Origin: Bifidobacterium italicum
Lineage (GTDB): Bacteria; Actinomycetota; Actinomycetes; Actinomycetales; Bifidobacteriaceae
Assembly (NCBI RefSeq): GCF_002286915.1
Contig: NZ_MVOG01000011.1
Coordinates: 81,047 to 145,046 of the forward strand
Direction of reading: 5' to 3'
Length of the DNA stretch: 64,000 bases
Shown here: piece after piece, positions 7,272 through 15,570 of the stretch
How the letters are laid out: each line of letters opens with the position of its first letter
Numbering within the stretch: position 1 is the first letter of the stretch
Position numbers and translations under genes: made by a program
Notes under the pieces: model-generated
Databases searched by the model: none
What the model saw: only the letters and a program-made list of their open reading frames with translations
What the model was told of the DNA's origin: nothing

Positions 7272-10103
7272 GTGCCTCAGACAAACGAACACACGACCAC
7301 GTCGGCGACGCGTGTGGCCGATCGCGCGAACGGAGAGGAACACGAAGCGCGCCGCGGCGGTACGCTGCGCATGCGCAAATGGGGATACCGCCACGCGTCA
7401 CGCGAACGATTTGCCGTGCGCGGCCTCGACCTGACGATCGATGCGGGCGAGCATGTGCTGCTGCTCGGGGCGTCGGGAATCGGCAAATCGACGATCCTCG
7501 AAGGAGCTGCGGGACTGCTCGGCGACGAGGACGCGGCCACGCTCGCCGAACACGACGGCGACGAGCCCGTCATGGACGCGGACGGCGGCGTCACCGAAGG
7601 CGTCATCGACATCGATGGCGTCGAAGTGCACCGCGCGCGCGGCGCCGTCGGACTCGTGCTCCAGGATCCGGACGCGCAGGCGATCTTCCAGCGCATCGGC
7701 GACAACGTGGCGTTCGGTCCGGAGAACCTCGACGTGCCACGCAAAGAGATATGGGAGCGTGTCGACGCGTCGCTGAACGCAGTCGGACTCGGAGGACTGC
7801 AGCTCGACCGCTCCGTCATGCATCTGTCGGGGGGGCAGATGCAGCGCCTCGCACTCGCCGGCGCGCTCGCGATGGAACCGAAGGTGCTGCTGCTCGACGA
7901 GCCGACGGCGAACCTCGATCCCGACGGCGTCGTGCAGATCGTCGGCGCCGTCCGGGACGTGCTCGAGCGTACCGGATGCACGATGGTGCTCGTCGAACAT
8001 CGCGCGGACCGCTGGATCGAACTCATCGACCGCGTCGTCGTGCTCGGACTCGAGAGGGACGACGACGGACGCGCCGTCAACCAGGAGGGATACGACGACG
8101 AGATCGCGCGCGACGGCTTCCGCAACACGGTCGTCATCGCCGACGGCACGCCGGACGAGGTCTTCGGCGACGACACGATCGACTTCGCCAAACTCGGCAT
8201 CTGGGTGCCGCAACGCTACCGGCGGCATGGAGACGAGATCACGCGGATGCACGTCGACGGCGAGCCCGGATGCGATCCCGCGAGCGGCCGCGACGACGTC
8301 GTGCTGGGCACCGACGACCTCGGCATCGGCAGGAACGGCGACGCCATCGCCGAACACATCGGCGTGTCGTTCCGCCCCGGGCAGATCACGGCGCTCGTGG
8401 GCGCGAACGGCGCCGGCAAATCGACGCTGTCACTCACGCTCGCCGGACTGCTCGAGCCGCTCGCCGGACGCGTCGTGGCCGGTTCGGCGCTCGCCGAGGG
8501 GGCGCACGGCGCGTGGCCGATCAACTGGAGCTCGACGGAGCTCGCGTCGCGCATCTCGTACGTGTTCCAGAATCCGGAGCACCAGTTCGCATGCTCGAGC
8601 GTCCTCGACGAGGTCATGCTCGGTCCGCGGCGCACCGGCGTCGACGAGGAGACGGCGCGGAAGCGCGCACGGGAGCTTCTCGGGCGGTTCCATCTCGCGC
8701 GATACGCGGACGTGAACCCGTACACGCTCTCGGGCGGCGAGAAACGGCGGCTCACCGTGGCCGCCGCGCTCGCCGCCGCGCCGAAGGTGCTCATCCTCGA
8801 CGAGCCGACCTTCGGGCAGGACCGGCGCACCTGGATGCAGATCGTGCGGCTCATCCTGGGGCTGCGCGGCGACGGCGTGAGCATCGTCGTCGTGACGCAC
8901 GACCGCGAACTGGTGACCGCGCTCGGCGCGCGCGTCGTCGAACTCGTCGTCGGCGTCCCCGCGCCGGACGGCGCTACCGGTAGCGTTGCTACGGGCAGTC
9001 GCACCGCGAATGATGACGCCGCGGGCAACGATGCTAGAGGCAGTCGCGTTACAGGCGGCATCGACGACGCTGTCGGCGGCGCCGGTCTCGTTACGGGAAG
9101 CGCCGTCGGCGTCGCGCCGGACGATGCTACCGGTAGCGGCATGGAGGATGTCGCCCGTAACCGGAAGACGACGGATTCGCGGGTGGCGCAGACGGAGACG
9201 CCGACATCGACGGAAGGCCGTCCGGGAGCTCATGCTGCCCGTAACGACGGGACGACGACTTCGGCCGATGCGGCGATGCACGGCGAGCAGGTCGTGCGGG
9301 TGAGCGCGGTCAATGAACGACATGATCGCATCAGGCCGGCGAGCCGGTCGCCATATCTGGCGTCGCTCAACCCGGTGTTCCGGCTCGGTGGCGCGTTCCT
9401 GGCGTCGCTGCCGCTGCTGCTCAGCCTCGATTGGGTCTCGGCGACGGTCGCGCTCGCCGCGGAATTCCTCGTGCTGATGGTCATCGGCTTCACGCCGTGG
9501 CGTGTGATCCGCTCGACGTGGCCGATCTTCATCGGCGCGCCGGGCTCGGCGCTCGCCGTGCTGCTGTATGGCAAGCAGGGAGGCGACGTCTGGTGGCAAT
9601 GGGGATGGATCGCCGTCACCGATCGTTCCGCGCAGCTGGCGCTCGCCACGGCGTTGCGCATCCTCGCGATCGGCATTCCGGCGATCATCGCCGTGCTCGG
9701 CATCGACGCGACCGATCTGGCCGACGGGTTCAGCGAGCTGCTCCATCTGCCCGACCGTTTCGTCTACGGCGGATTGGCGGGGATGCGGCTGTTCTCGGTG
9801 CTTCAGGATGATTGGACGGCGCTCACGGCGTCGAGGCGTTCGCGCGGCCTCGGCGACGACAACAAGTTCGCGGCGTTCTTCCCGCAGGCGTTCGCGCTGC
9901 TCGTGCTGTCCATCCGCAGATCGACGACGCTCGCGACGGCGATGCAGGCGCGCGGTTTCGGTGGCGCCGCGCCGCGCAGCCATGCGCGCGTGAGCGAGGT
10001 GCATGCACGCGACTGGTGGTTCCTTATCGGATGCGCGGCGCTGCCGACGATCGCGCTGGTGTGCGCGGCGTTCGCCGGGACGTTCTCGTTCATGGGCAAC
10101 TGA
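7272..10103 (+). CDS. fused double ATPase and transmembrane (T) component of thiamine ECF transporter
   Basis: The 943-residue product joins two ABC ATPase domains and a CbiQ/YkoC-like membrane domain. ATPase 1 has GASGIGKST (about 65-73), LSGGQMQRL (about 185) and LLLDEPTANLD (about 206). ATPase 2 has GANGAGKST (about 376), LSGGEKRRL (about 486) and LILDEPT (about 507). Residues 565-690 are a low-complexity linker whose DNA is full of the dispersed motif. Residues 695-943 carry several helices and the T-component couplers (RSRGL, QARGF). YkoD and YkoC are separate proteins in Bacillus. GTG 7272 is preferred as start (AAAGGAAA upstream); earlier frame is motif-array DNA. Confidence 0.88.
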   Translation: MPQTNEHTTTSATRVADRANGEEHEARRGGTLRMRKWGYRHASRERFAVRGLDLTIDAGEHVLLLGASGIGKSTILEGAAGLLGDEDAATLAEHDGDEPVMDADGGVTEGVIDIDGVEVHRARGAVGLVLQDPDAQAIFQRIGDNVAFGPENLDVPRKEIWERVDASLNAVGLGGLQLDRSVMHLSGGQMQRLALAGALAMEPKVLLLDEPTANLDPDGVVQIVGAVRDVLERTGCTMVLVEHRADRWIELIDRVVVLGLERDDDGRAVNQEGYDDEIARDGFRNTVVIADGTPDEVFGDDTIDFAKLGIWVPQRYRRHGDEITRMHVDGEPGCDPASGRDDVVLGTDDLGIGRNGDAIAEHIGVSFRPGQITALVGANGAGKSTLSLTLAGLLEPLAGRVVAGSALAEGAHGAWPINWSSTELASRISYVFQNPEHQFACSSVLDEVMLGPRRTGVDEETARKRARELLGRFHLARYADVNPYTLSGGEKRRLTVAAALAAAPKVLILDEPTFGQDRRTWMQIVRLILGLRGDGVSIVVVTHDRELVTALGARVVELVVGVPAPDGATGSVATGSRTANDDAAGNDARGSRVTGGIDDAVGGAGLVTGSAVGVAPDDATGSGMEDVARNRKTTDSRVAQTETPTSTEGRPGAHAARNDGTTTSADAAMHGEQVVRVSAVNERHDRIRPASRSPYLASLNPVFRLGGAFLASLPLLLSLDWVSATVALAAEFLVLMVIGFTPWRVIRSTWPIFIGAPGSALAVLLYGKQGGDVWWQWGWIAVTDRSAQLALATALRILAIGIPAIIAVLGIDATDLADGFSELLHLPDRFVYGGLAGMRLFSVLQDDWTALTASRRSRGLGDDNKFAAFFPQAFALLVLSIRRSTTLATAMQARGFGGAAPRSHARVSEVHARDWWFLIGCAALPTIALVCAAFAGTFSFMGN

Positions 10104-10310
10104 ACCGTCGGCGGGGAGGGCGATCCATCCGATGAAGTCGGCATGCCGGGCGATCCATGCTGTGTCACGGCTCTACCGGCGGCGTCAGATTTGCTGCCGA
10201 TAAGCGATGGAGGCGCGGATCGCTTACCGGCAGCGGCAATGGATGGGTGCTGCCACCGGTAGCGATGACATGCCGCTACCGGTAGCAGCAGGCGCACTTC
10301 GACGAGTGGG
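10104..10310. repeat. motif-bearing gap between convergent transporter genes
   Basis: About five copies of the dispersed motif lie here, including an exact GCTACCGGTAGC at 10275-10286. No gene or conventional terminator is evident, although two transcription units converge. Confidence 0.7.
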
Positions 10311-11021
10311 TCAGCGCGGTTGGGGCCCGAGCTTGAACACCGTATCCGATTGCTCGGCGATCTGCGGGCTGTGCGTGACGATGATGACGCAGCGGCCGTC
10401 CTTGTGCGCCAGGTCGGTGAAGATCCTCATGATGTCCGCCTGCGTCGCCCCGTCGAGATTACCGGTGGGCTCGTCGGCGATGATGACGCGCGGGTCGTCG
10501 CTCAGCGCACGGGCGATCGCCACGCGCTGCTGCTCTCCGCCGGACAGGTGCAGGATGCGCTCGCCCGCGTATCGTTCGGGAAGATGCACCTGTCTGAGCA
10601 GATCGAGCGCGATGTCCTTCTTCGGGCGGTCGAAACGCTTACCGGAAGCGTCCATCGTCAGCATGATGTTCTCCAGCACGGTGAGCTGCGGCAGCAGGTT
10701 GAAGCTCTGGAAGATGACGCCGATGTCGCGACTGCGGTAGCGGTAGCGGTCCATCGTCGCCAGGTCGCGGCCGTCGAAGAGCACGGCGCCCTCGGTCGGA
10801 GTGGTCAGGCCGCTGATCAGAGACAGCAGCGTCGTCTTGCCGGCTCCCGACGGGCCGACGATAGACGTCACCTCACCGCTGCGGAACGATGTGCTGATGT
10901 GGCTGATGACGTTTCGGCCGCCCTTCGCGTAGGCGTAGCTCACGTCGTCCAGGACGAGTATCGGCGTACGGGTGGCATTGTCGTCGTTCACGGCAGTTCG
11001 CGATGCTGATGGCTTCGTCAT
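10311..11021 (-). CDS. ABC exporter ATP-binding protein, MacB type
   Basis: The 236-residue ATPase shows Walker A GPSGAGKTT (residues 56-64), LSGGEQQR (about 158), Walker B VIIADEPTGNLDG and a switch histidine in VTHSP. The GNLDG signature is typical of MacB/LolD-class exporters. The start at 11021 follows AAGGAG. Its permease partner is immediately upstream on the same strand, separated by a 306-bp gap with a 9-bp tandem repeat and motif copies. The substrate is unknown; macrolide-type or peptide export is known for related systems. Confidence 0.88.
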   Translation of the reverse strand: MTKPSASRTAVNDDNATRTPILVLDDVSYAYAKGGRNVISHISTSFRSGEVTSIVGPSGAGKTTLLSLISGLTTPTEGAVLFDGRDLATMDRYRYRSRDIGVIFQSFNLLPQLTVLENIMLTMDASGKRFDRPKKDIALDLLRQVHLPERYAGERILHLSGGEQQRVAIARALSDDPRVIIADEPTGNLDGATQADIMRIFTDLAHKDGRCVIIVTHSPQIAEQSDTVFKLGPQPR

Positions 11022-11058
11022 GATGTGCTCCTTGGAAAGATCTGAGAGGTTGATGGGT

Positions 11059-11094
11059 GGGATCGATGGGATCGATGGGATCGATGGGATCGGT
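11059..11094. repeat. four tandem copies of a 9-bp unit GGGATCGAT
   Basis: Copies run 11059-11067, 11068-11076, 11077-11085 and 11086-11094, the last with one change (GGGATCGGT). The array sits about 40 bp upstream of the ATPase start, between the permease and ATPase genes. The rest of the 11022-11327 gap holds about four dispersed-motif copies, with exact palindromes at 11173-11184 and 11229-11240. Confidence 0.9.
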
Positions 11095-11327
11095 GATGAT
11101 CGGGCATGCGCCGATGGTCGGATGCTGCGTGCCGCCGGTAACGCACACGGCGTGTGCGGCGTGCGGTGATGTGCTACCGGTAGCGGAATTGGAGATGCGC
11201 TACCCGTCGAGGGCGGGAGGACGGATGCGCTACCGGTAGCACCGGCCGATGCCGCCGGCTGATCGGGCGATGTCGTTTGTGCGGGCGTCGAGCCGGACCG
11301 TGCCGGGCATGGGCCAAACGTGCGCGG

Positions 11328-13046
11328 TCACGAACGGTCGGCCAGGATCTGCAGCGGCTCGTAGCGCATGACGAACACCGCGGCCACGAGTGCCGCCAGT
11401 AACGTCAGGCCGAGTCCAATGAGGAGCATCCATCCGAGCGTGGCCCAATCGACGGTCGCGTTGAGTTTCGCGATCGTCTGGGACGCCCTGCCGAAGCCGT
11501 CGCGCATGCCTCCGGGCTGCTGCCCGTTGTCCGGAGCGGCGCCCGCGGCGTTGTCGGGATCCGCGCCGGTCGAGGGGGCTCCCGTGGCGCCGTCGGCGTC
11601 CGGACGCTGCCCCGGGGCCGCCTGCATGTCGCGGCCGAACTGTTCGCGCTGCTGGGTGAGCTGCGTATGCTGCGCCTCGACCTGGGAGGAAAGCAGCGCG
11701 TTCGACACCGGCACCGATGCGGCCGCGCCGGCGCCCACGCCCACCGCGAGTCCGATGAGCGTCACGACGAGCAGCTCCACCGTGTACTGCGCCGCGACCT
11801 TGGTCTTCTTCACGCCGATCGCCATGAGCACGCCGATCTCGTATTTGCGTTCGCGGATGTTGAATATCGTCAGCACGACGAGTACCACGGCGCCGACCGC
11901 GAGCACCACGATGAGCAGCGTCCTCGCGAACTTCGCGAGGTTCTCTATCGGCAGCAGACTCGATTCGTATTGCTGCACGTCCTGCGAGGTGACCGTGTAT
12001 TCGTCGCCGAGCCCCGCAGCCTTCACGTCGCGCACGAACTCGTCGTATTTGGATTTGCCGTCGAACACATAGGTGTAGCTGAGCGTCGCCGCCTGCGTCT
12101 GACGGGTGTTGCCGCGTGCGTCGGTGACGTCAATCGTCTTGTCGGCGGTGAGCCCGAGCTTGTCAAGCGTGGAGACGGATGTGTAGATCGCGTTCGCCGG
12201 GTCGCTCGCCGTGGACGCCATCGGGCCGCCCATCGGCGTCGACGCGTCGCTCGTGTTGTCGTAGACGCCCACGACCTTGAGCGTGTACGTCGTGTCCTCG
12301 TCGGCGACGTTCGCGACCGTGATCGAGTCGCCGACCTTGACGTCGTTCGCCTCGGCGAGCGTGTCGGAGATGATGACGTCGCCGTCGTCGGCTGCGTCGT
12401 AGCCGAAGACCTGGCCGTCGTCCATCGTGAAGGCGCCGTTGGGCGCGTTCACGATGGCTTCGTCGCCGGAGAACCCGACGAGCGAGAAGTCGCCGACCGT
12501 CATCTGCGCGCCGTCGGCGCCCATGCCGCCTTCGGGCATCCGGGGCGGATCCTGCCGTCCGTCGGCGGCGTCGTCCGCTCGTGCGTCGTCGTTCGTTCCG
12601 TCCGACTGGGCCGGCTGGTCCGCATCCGTCCTCTCCTTGATGACACCGCCGTTCGAGTCGACCGCATCGATGCCGTCGTCCGTGGCGGCGGCGGACGCCG
12701 TCTCGATGTAATACGACGATGCGACGCCGTATGACTCCTTGGCGTACTGTTCGTAATCGGCGAGCGTCATCGTCTTGCCGGCCACGGCCTCGCGCATCGC
12801 GTCCATATCCGGCTTGCCGTCGGCGTCGTCCGCGCGTGCGCCGTCCATCAGGGCGCCGCGGTCGAGCGTGATCTGCGCCGAGATCGTCGCGTTCGCGAGC
12901 GCATCCGTTCGCGCCCGTTGCGCCGCCTGCACGATGGCGAGACCGATGGTGGCCGCCGCGGTGACGATCGCGACGATGATGATCATGAGCGCGCTGCGCC
13001 CCTTGTTCCGGGTGATGTTCCTCAGCGCGTTGGTGATGATGAACAT
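11328..13046 (-). CDS. MacB/FtsX-like ABC permease
   Basis: The 572-residue protein has one N-terminal membrane helix (about residues 20-42), a large extracytoplasmic MacB-PCD-like domain rich in Asp and Ala, and three C-terminal helices with the IRERKYEIGVLMAIG cytoplasmic motif typical of the FtsX superfamily. A Gln/Gly/Pro/Asp-rich insert lies between the second and last C-terminal helices. The start at 13046 follows AAGGAC. With the downstream ATPase it forms a two-gene exporter. No adaptor protein is encoded beside it, unlike the 2.0-4.8 kb system. Confidence 0.87.
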   Translation of the reverse strand: MFIITNALRNITRNKGRSALMIIIVAIVTAAATIGLAIVQAAQRARTDALANATISAQITLDRGALMDGARADDADGKPDMDAMREAVAGKTMTLADYEQYAKESYGVASSYYIETASAAATDDGIDAVDSNGGVIKERTDADQPAQSDGTNDDARADDAADGRQDPPRMPEGGMGADGAQMTVGDFSLVGFSGDEAIVNAPNGAFTMDDGQVFGYDAADDGDVIISDTLAEANDVKVGDSITVANVADEDTTYTLKVVGVYDNTSDASTPMGGPMASTASDPANAIYTSVSTLDKLGLTADKTIDVTDARGNTRQTQAATLSYTYVFDGKSKYDEFVRDVKAAGLGDEYTVTSQDVQQYESSLLPIENLAKFARTLLIVVLAVGAVVLVVLTIFNIRERKYEIGVLMAIGVKKTKVAAQYTVELLVVTLIGLAVGVGAGAAASVPVSNALLSSQVEAQHTQLTQQREQFGRDMQAAPGQRPDADGATGAPSTGADPDNAAGAAPDNGQQPGGMRDGFGRASQTIAKLNATVDWATLGWMLLIGLGLTLLAALVAAVFVMRYEPLQILADRS

Positions 13047-13561
13047 GGTCGTCCTTCGATGATTCGTTGGTCTGTGGTTGGTATGCCCACGGATGTCGTA
13101 TGCCGACAGCGTAAGGGCTCAAGTTGAGCTCGGGCGGAAGGGTCGCTGGGATGATGCAGAATCGTTGCCGACTGTTTTCTGGGGGTCTCCTGTAAGTCCG
13201 CTGACAGCGTTCGGGGCGATGCATGCGTTACGGGAGGTGTCATGCGTTACGGGTAGTACGCCGTCGTCGATGTCCCATCCGTTGCCGGCGCCCCCAACCC
13301 GTGGGCCCCATGCTGCCCGTGGTGGTCAGGCCGCTTCGGCGCGGCATGGGGAGGAGGGGCATGGGGACGGACGGGACGGGCATGGTGCCGCCCGTAAGCA
13401 TCAAGCAAAGATCAAAAAGATCCAAGGAGTCAAAAGATAAATAAAAAGGTAGAAAAGACGATGCCGCCCGTAGCGGGTCCCGCGGGACGACCGGACCCGA
13501 GGCCGTACGGGTGTTACGGGCGGCTGCGGGCAGGACGGGGTATCGCGGTAGGGTGGCGGGT
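13047..13561. repeat. gene-free divergent gap with dispersed motif
   Basis: About seven motif copies are present, including an exact GCCGCCCGTAAG at 13387-13398. A purine/AT-rich segment at about 13405-13460 stands out from the surroundings and may hold a promoter, though I see no convincing -35/-10 pair. No coding potential is evident. Confidence 0.65.
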
Positions 13562-14431
13562 ATGCCGATCGACAACCATGTAATCACGAACACGAGGTCC
13601 GAACGCGTGCGCAGGCTCGTCGAGCTTGCATCCCGTAAGCACAGGGAGCGAAGCGGGCGGTTCATCATCGAAGGGCCGCAGGCGGTGCGCGAGGCGCTCA
13701 CTTGGCAGCCCGACGTCGTGCGCGACCTGTACGTCGCCGCGAACGGCGACGCCCCCGACGCGGCGTTCGCGAACGCGACCGTCGCGTCTCTCGCGGGACT
13801 CGCGATGGGCGAGGGCGTCTATGTGCACAAAGCCACCCGTAACGTCATCGACCATGTGAGCCGGGACGCGCAGGGCGTGTTCGCGGTCGGCGACCTCGAA
13901 CGGTGCCGCGAACGGCTGTCGGCGCCCCCCGAGACGCCGCGTCCGTTCATCGCCGCGTTCTGGCAGGTGCGCGACCCCGGCAACGCGGGCACCGTCATCC
14001 GCAGCGCCGACGCCGCCGGATGCGATGCCGTCGTCCTCGTCGGCGACTGCGTCGACGTGTTCAATCCGAAGGTCATCCGCGCGACGACCGGGTCGCTCTT
14101 CCATCTGCCGGTGATGCGCATGGACGAGGACGCGTTCTTCGCAATGTGCGACGCCCGCAAGGCGGGCGTCATCGCGGCCGACGTGTACGGGACGGAGGGC
14201 ATGCCGCCCGTAAGCCTTCCCGACCTCGTGCGGCAGGGGGATGGATGGGACGGGGCGAAGGCCGTCCTCTTCGGCAACGAGGCGCGTGGACTCGACGACG
14301 CGCTGCTGTCGCGCGCCGACGTCGTCTGTTCGATTCCGATCTACGGGAAGGCGGAGTCGCTCAACCTCGGCACAAGCGCGGCGGTCATGTTGATGACGTT
14401 GGCTATGTCGAGTCGTATTGAAAGAATGTGA
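13562..14431 (+). CDS. SpoU/TrmH-family RNA 2'-O-methyltransferase
   Basis: The 289-residue protein has an N-terminal RNA substrate-binding domain (SRKHRERSGRFIIEGPQAVREA) and a C-terminal SPOUT knot with the family motifs RDPGNAGTVIRSADAAG, LFGNEARGL and IPIYGKAESLNLGTSAAVML. It transfers a methyl group from S-adenosylmethionine to a ribose in rRNA or tRNA; the target nucleotide cannot be told. The position just before pheS matches the tsnR-like gene in other actinobacteria. ATG 13562 is chosen because the residues start to look conserved there; the upstream frame is motif DNA. Two motif-like stretches (near 13833 and 14203) lie inside the gene. Confidence 0.88.
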   Translation: MPIDNHVITNTRSERVRRLVELASRKHRERSGRFIIEGPQAVREALTWQPDVVRDLYVAANGDAPDAAFANATVASLAGLAMGEGVYVHKATRNVIDHVSRDAQGVFAVGDLERCRERLSAPPETPRPFIAAFWQVRDPGNAGTVIRSADAAGCDAVVLVGDCVDVFNPKVIRATTGSLFHLPVMRMDEDAFFAMCDARKAGVIAADVYGTEGMPPVSLPDLVRQGDGWDGAKAVLFGNEARGLDDALLSRADVVCSIPIYGKAESLNLGTSAAVMLMTLAMSSRIERM

Positions 14432-14496
14432 AGTCGATAAAACGTTGGAATGACGCGATTTCGCGCCAGAAGACGCCTGTTGATGAAAGGTAACTC

Positions 14497-15564
14497 GTGG
14501 CAGGGAACACGCAATTCGATGCCGATGCGGTGCAGCAAGCCGTCGCCGAAGGCATCGCCGCAATCGAACAAGCCTCCAGCATGGAGGAGCTCAAGGCCAT
14601 CCGCGGCAAGTACGCCGGCGCGCAGTCGGCGATGACGCTCGCCAGCAAGGCGATCGGCTCGCTCGACAAGGACCAGAAGAAGGAGGCCGGCAAGCTCATG
14701 GGCAGGCTGCGCGCCGACTTCGGACGCGCGTACGGCACGAAGGAGGCCGAGGTCAAGGCCGCCGAGGAGGCCGCCGAACTCGCGTCCGAGACGGTCGACA
14801 TGACGCTGCCGGTGCGTCGCAAGCCTCTCGGCGCGCGCCATCCGCTGCCCAAGCTCATGGAGGACATCGAGGACTTCTTCGTCGGCATGGGCTGGCAGAT
14901 CTCCGACGGCCCGGAGGTCGAGACCGAATGGTTCGACTTCGACGCGCTCAACTTCGGCCCCGACCATCCGGCGCGCCAGATGCAGGACACCTTCTATGTC
15001 AAGGGCAGCCAGGCCAAGGACGCCGCGGGCTTCGTCGGCTCGAACATGATCCTGCGCACGCAGACCTCCTCCGATCAGGTCCGCGGCCTGATCGGCCACG
15101 GCGTCCCGCTGTACATCGCCTGCCCGGGACGCGTGTTCCGCACCGACGAGCTCGACGCGACGCACACGCCGGTCTTCCACCAGGTCGAGGCGCTCGCCGT
15201 CGACAAGGACCTGACGATGGCCGACCTCAAGGGCGTGCTCGACAAGCTCGCCGTCGCGATGTTCGGGCCGGAGGCGAAGAGCCGACTGCGCCCGAGCTAC
15301 TTCCCGTTCACCGAGCCGAGCGCCGAGATCGACCTGTGGTTCCCCGACAAGAAGGGCGGACCGGGCTGGATCGAATGGGGCGGCTGCGGCATGGTCAACC
15401 CGAACGTGCTGCGTTCGGCGGGCATCGACCCGGACGACTACACCGGATTCGCGTTCGGCGTCGGCGTGGAGCGCACGCTGCTGCTGCGCCACGACATCAA
15501 CGACATGCACGACCTCGTCGAAGGCGACGTGCGTTTCAGCGAACAGTTTGTGATGGGGGAGTGA
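14497..15564 (+). CDS. pheS: phenylalanyl-tRNA synthetase alpha subunit
   Basis: The 355-residue catalytic subunit charges tRNA-Phe as an alpha2-beta2 tetramer. Residues 1-90 are the helical coiled-coil arm; class II motifs follow, with GPEVETEWFDFDALNF, TSSDQVR and the GWIEWGGCGMVNPNVL region near the C-terminus ending in FGVGVERTLLLRHDIND. Length is normal for the family. The GTG start at 14497 has GAAAGG upstream. pheT begins 6 bp beyond the stop, so the two are co-expressed. Confidence 0.97.
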   Translation: MAGNTQFDADAVQQAVAEGIAAIEQASSMEELKAIRGKYAGAQSAMTLASKAIGSLDKDQKKEAGKLMGRLRADFGRAYGTKEAEVKAAEEAAELASETVDMTLPVRRKPLGARHPLPKLMEDIEDFFVGMGWQISDGPEVETEWFDFDALNFGPDHPARQMQDTFYVKGSQAKDAAGFVGSNMILRTQTSSDQVRGLIGHGVPLYIACPGRVFRTDELDATHTPVFHQVEALAVDKDLTMADLKGVLDKLAVAMFGPEAKSRLRPSYFPFTEPSAEIDLWFPDKKGGPGWIEWGGCGMVNPNVLRSAGIDPDDYTGFAFGVGVERTLLLRHDINDMHDLVEGDVRFSEQFVMGE

Positions 15565-15570
15565 TACCCA

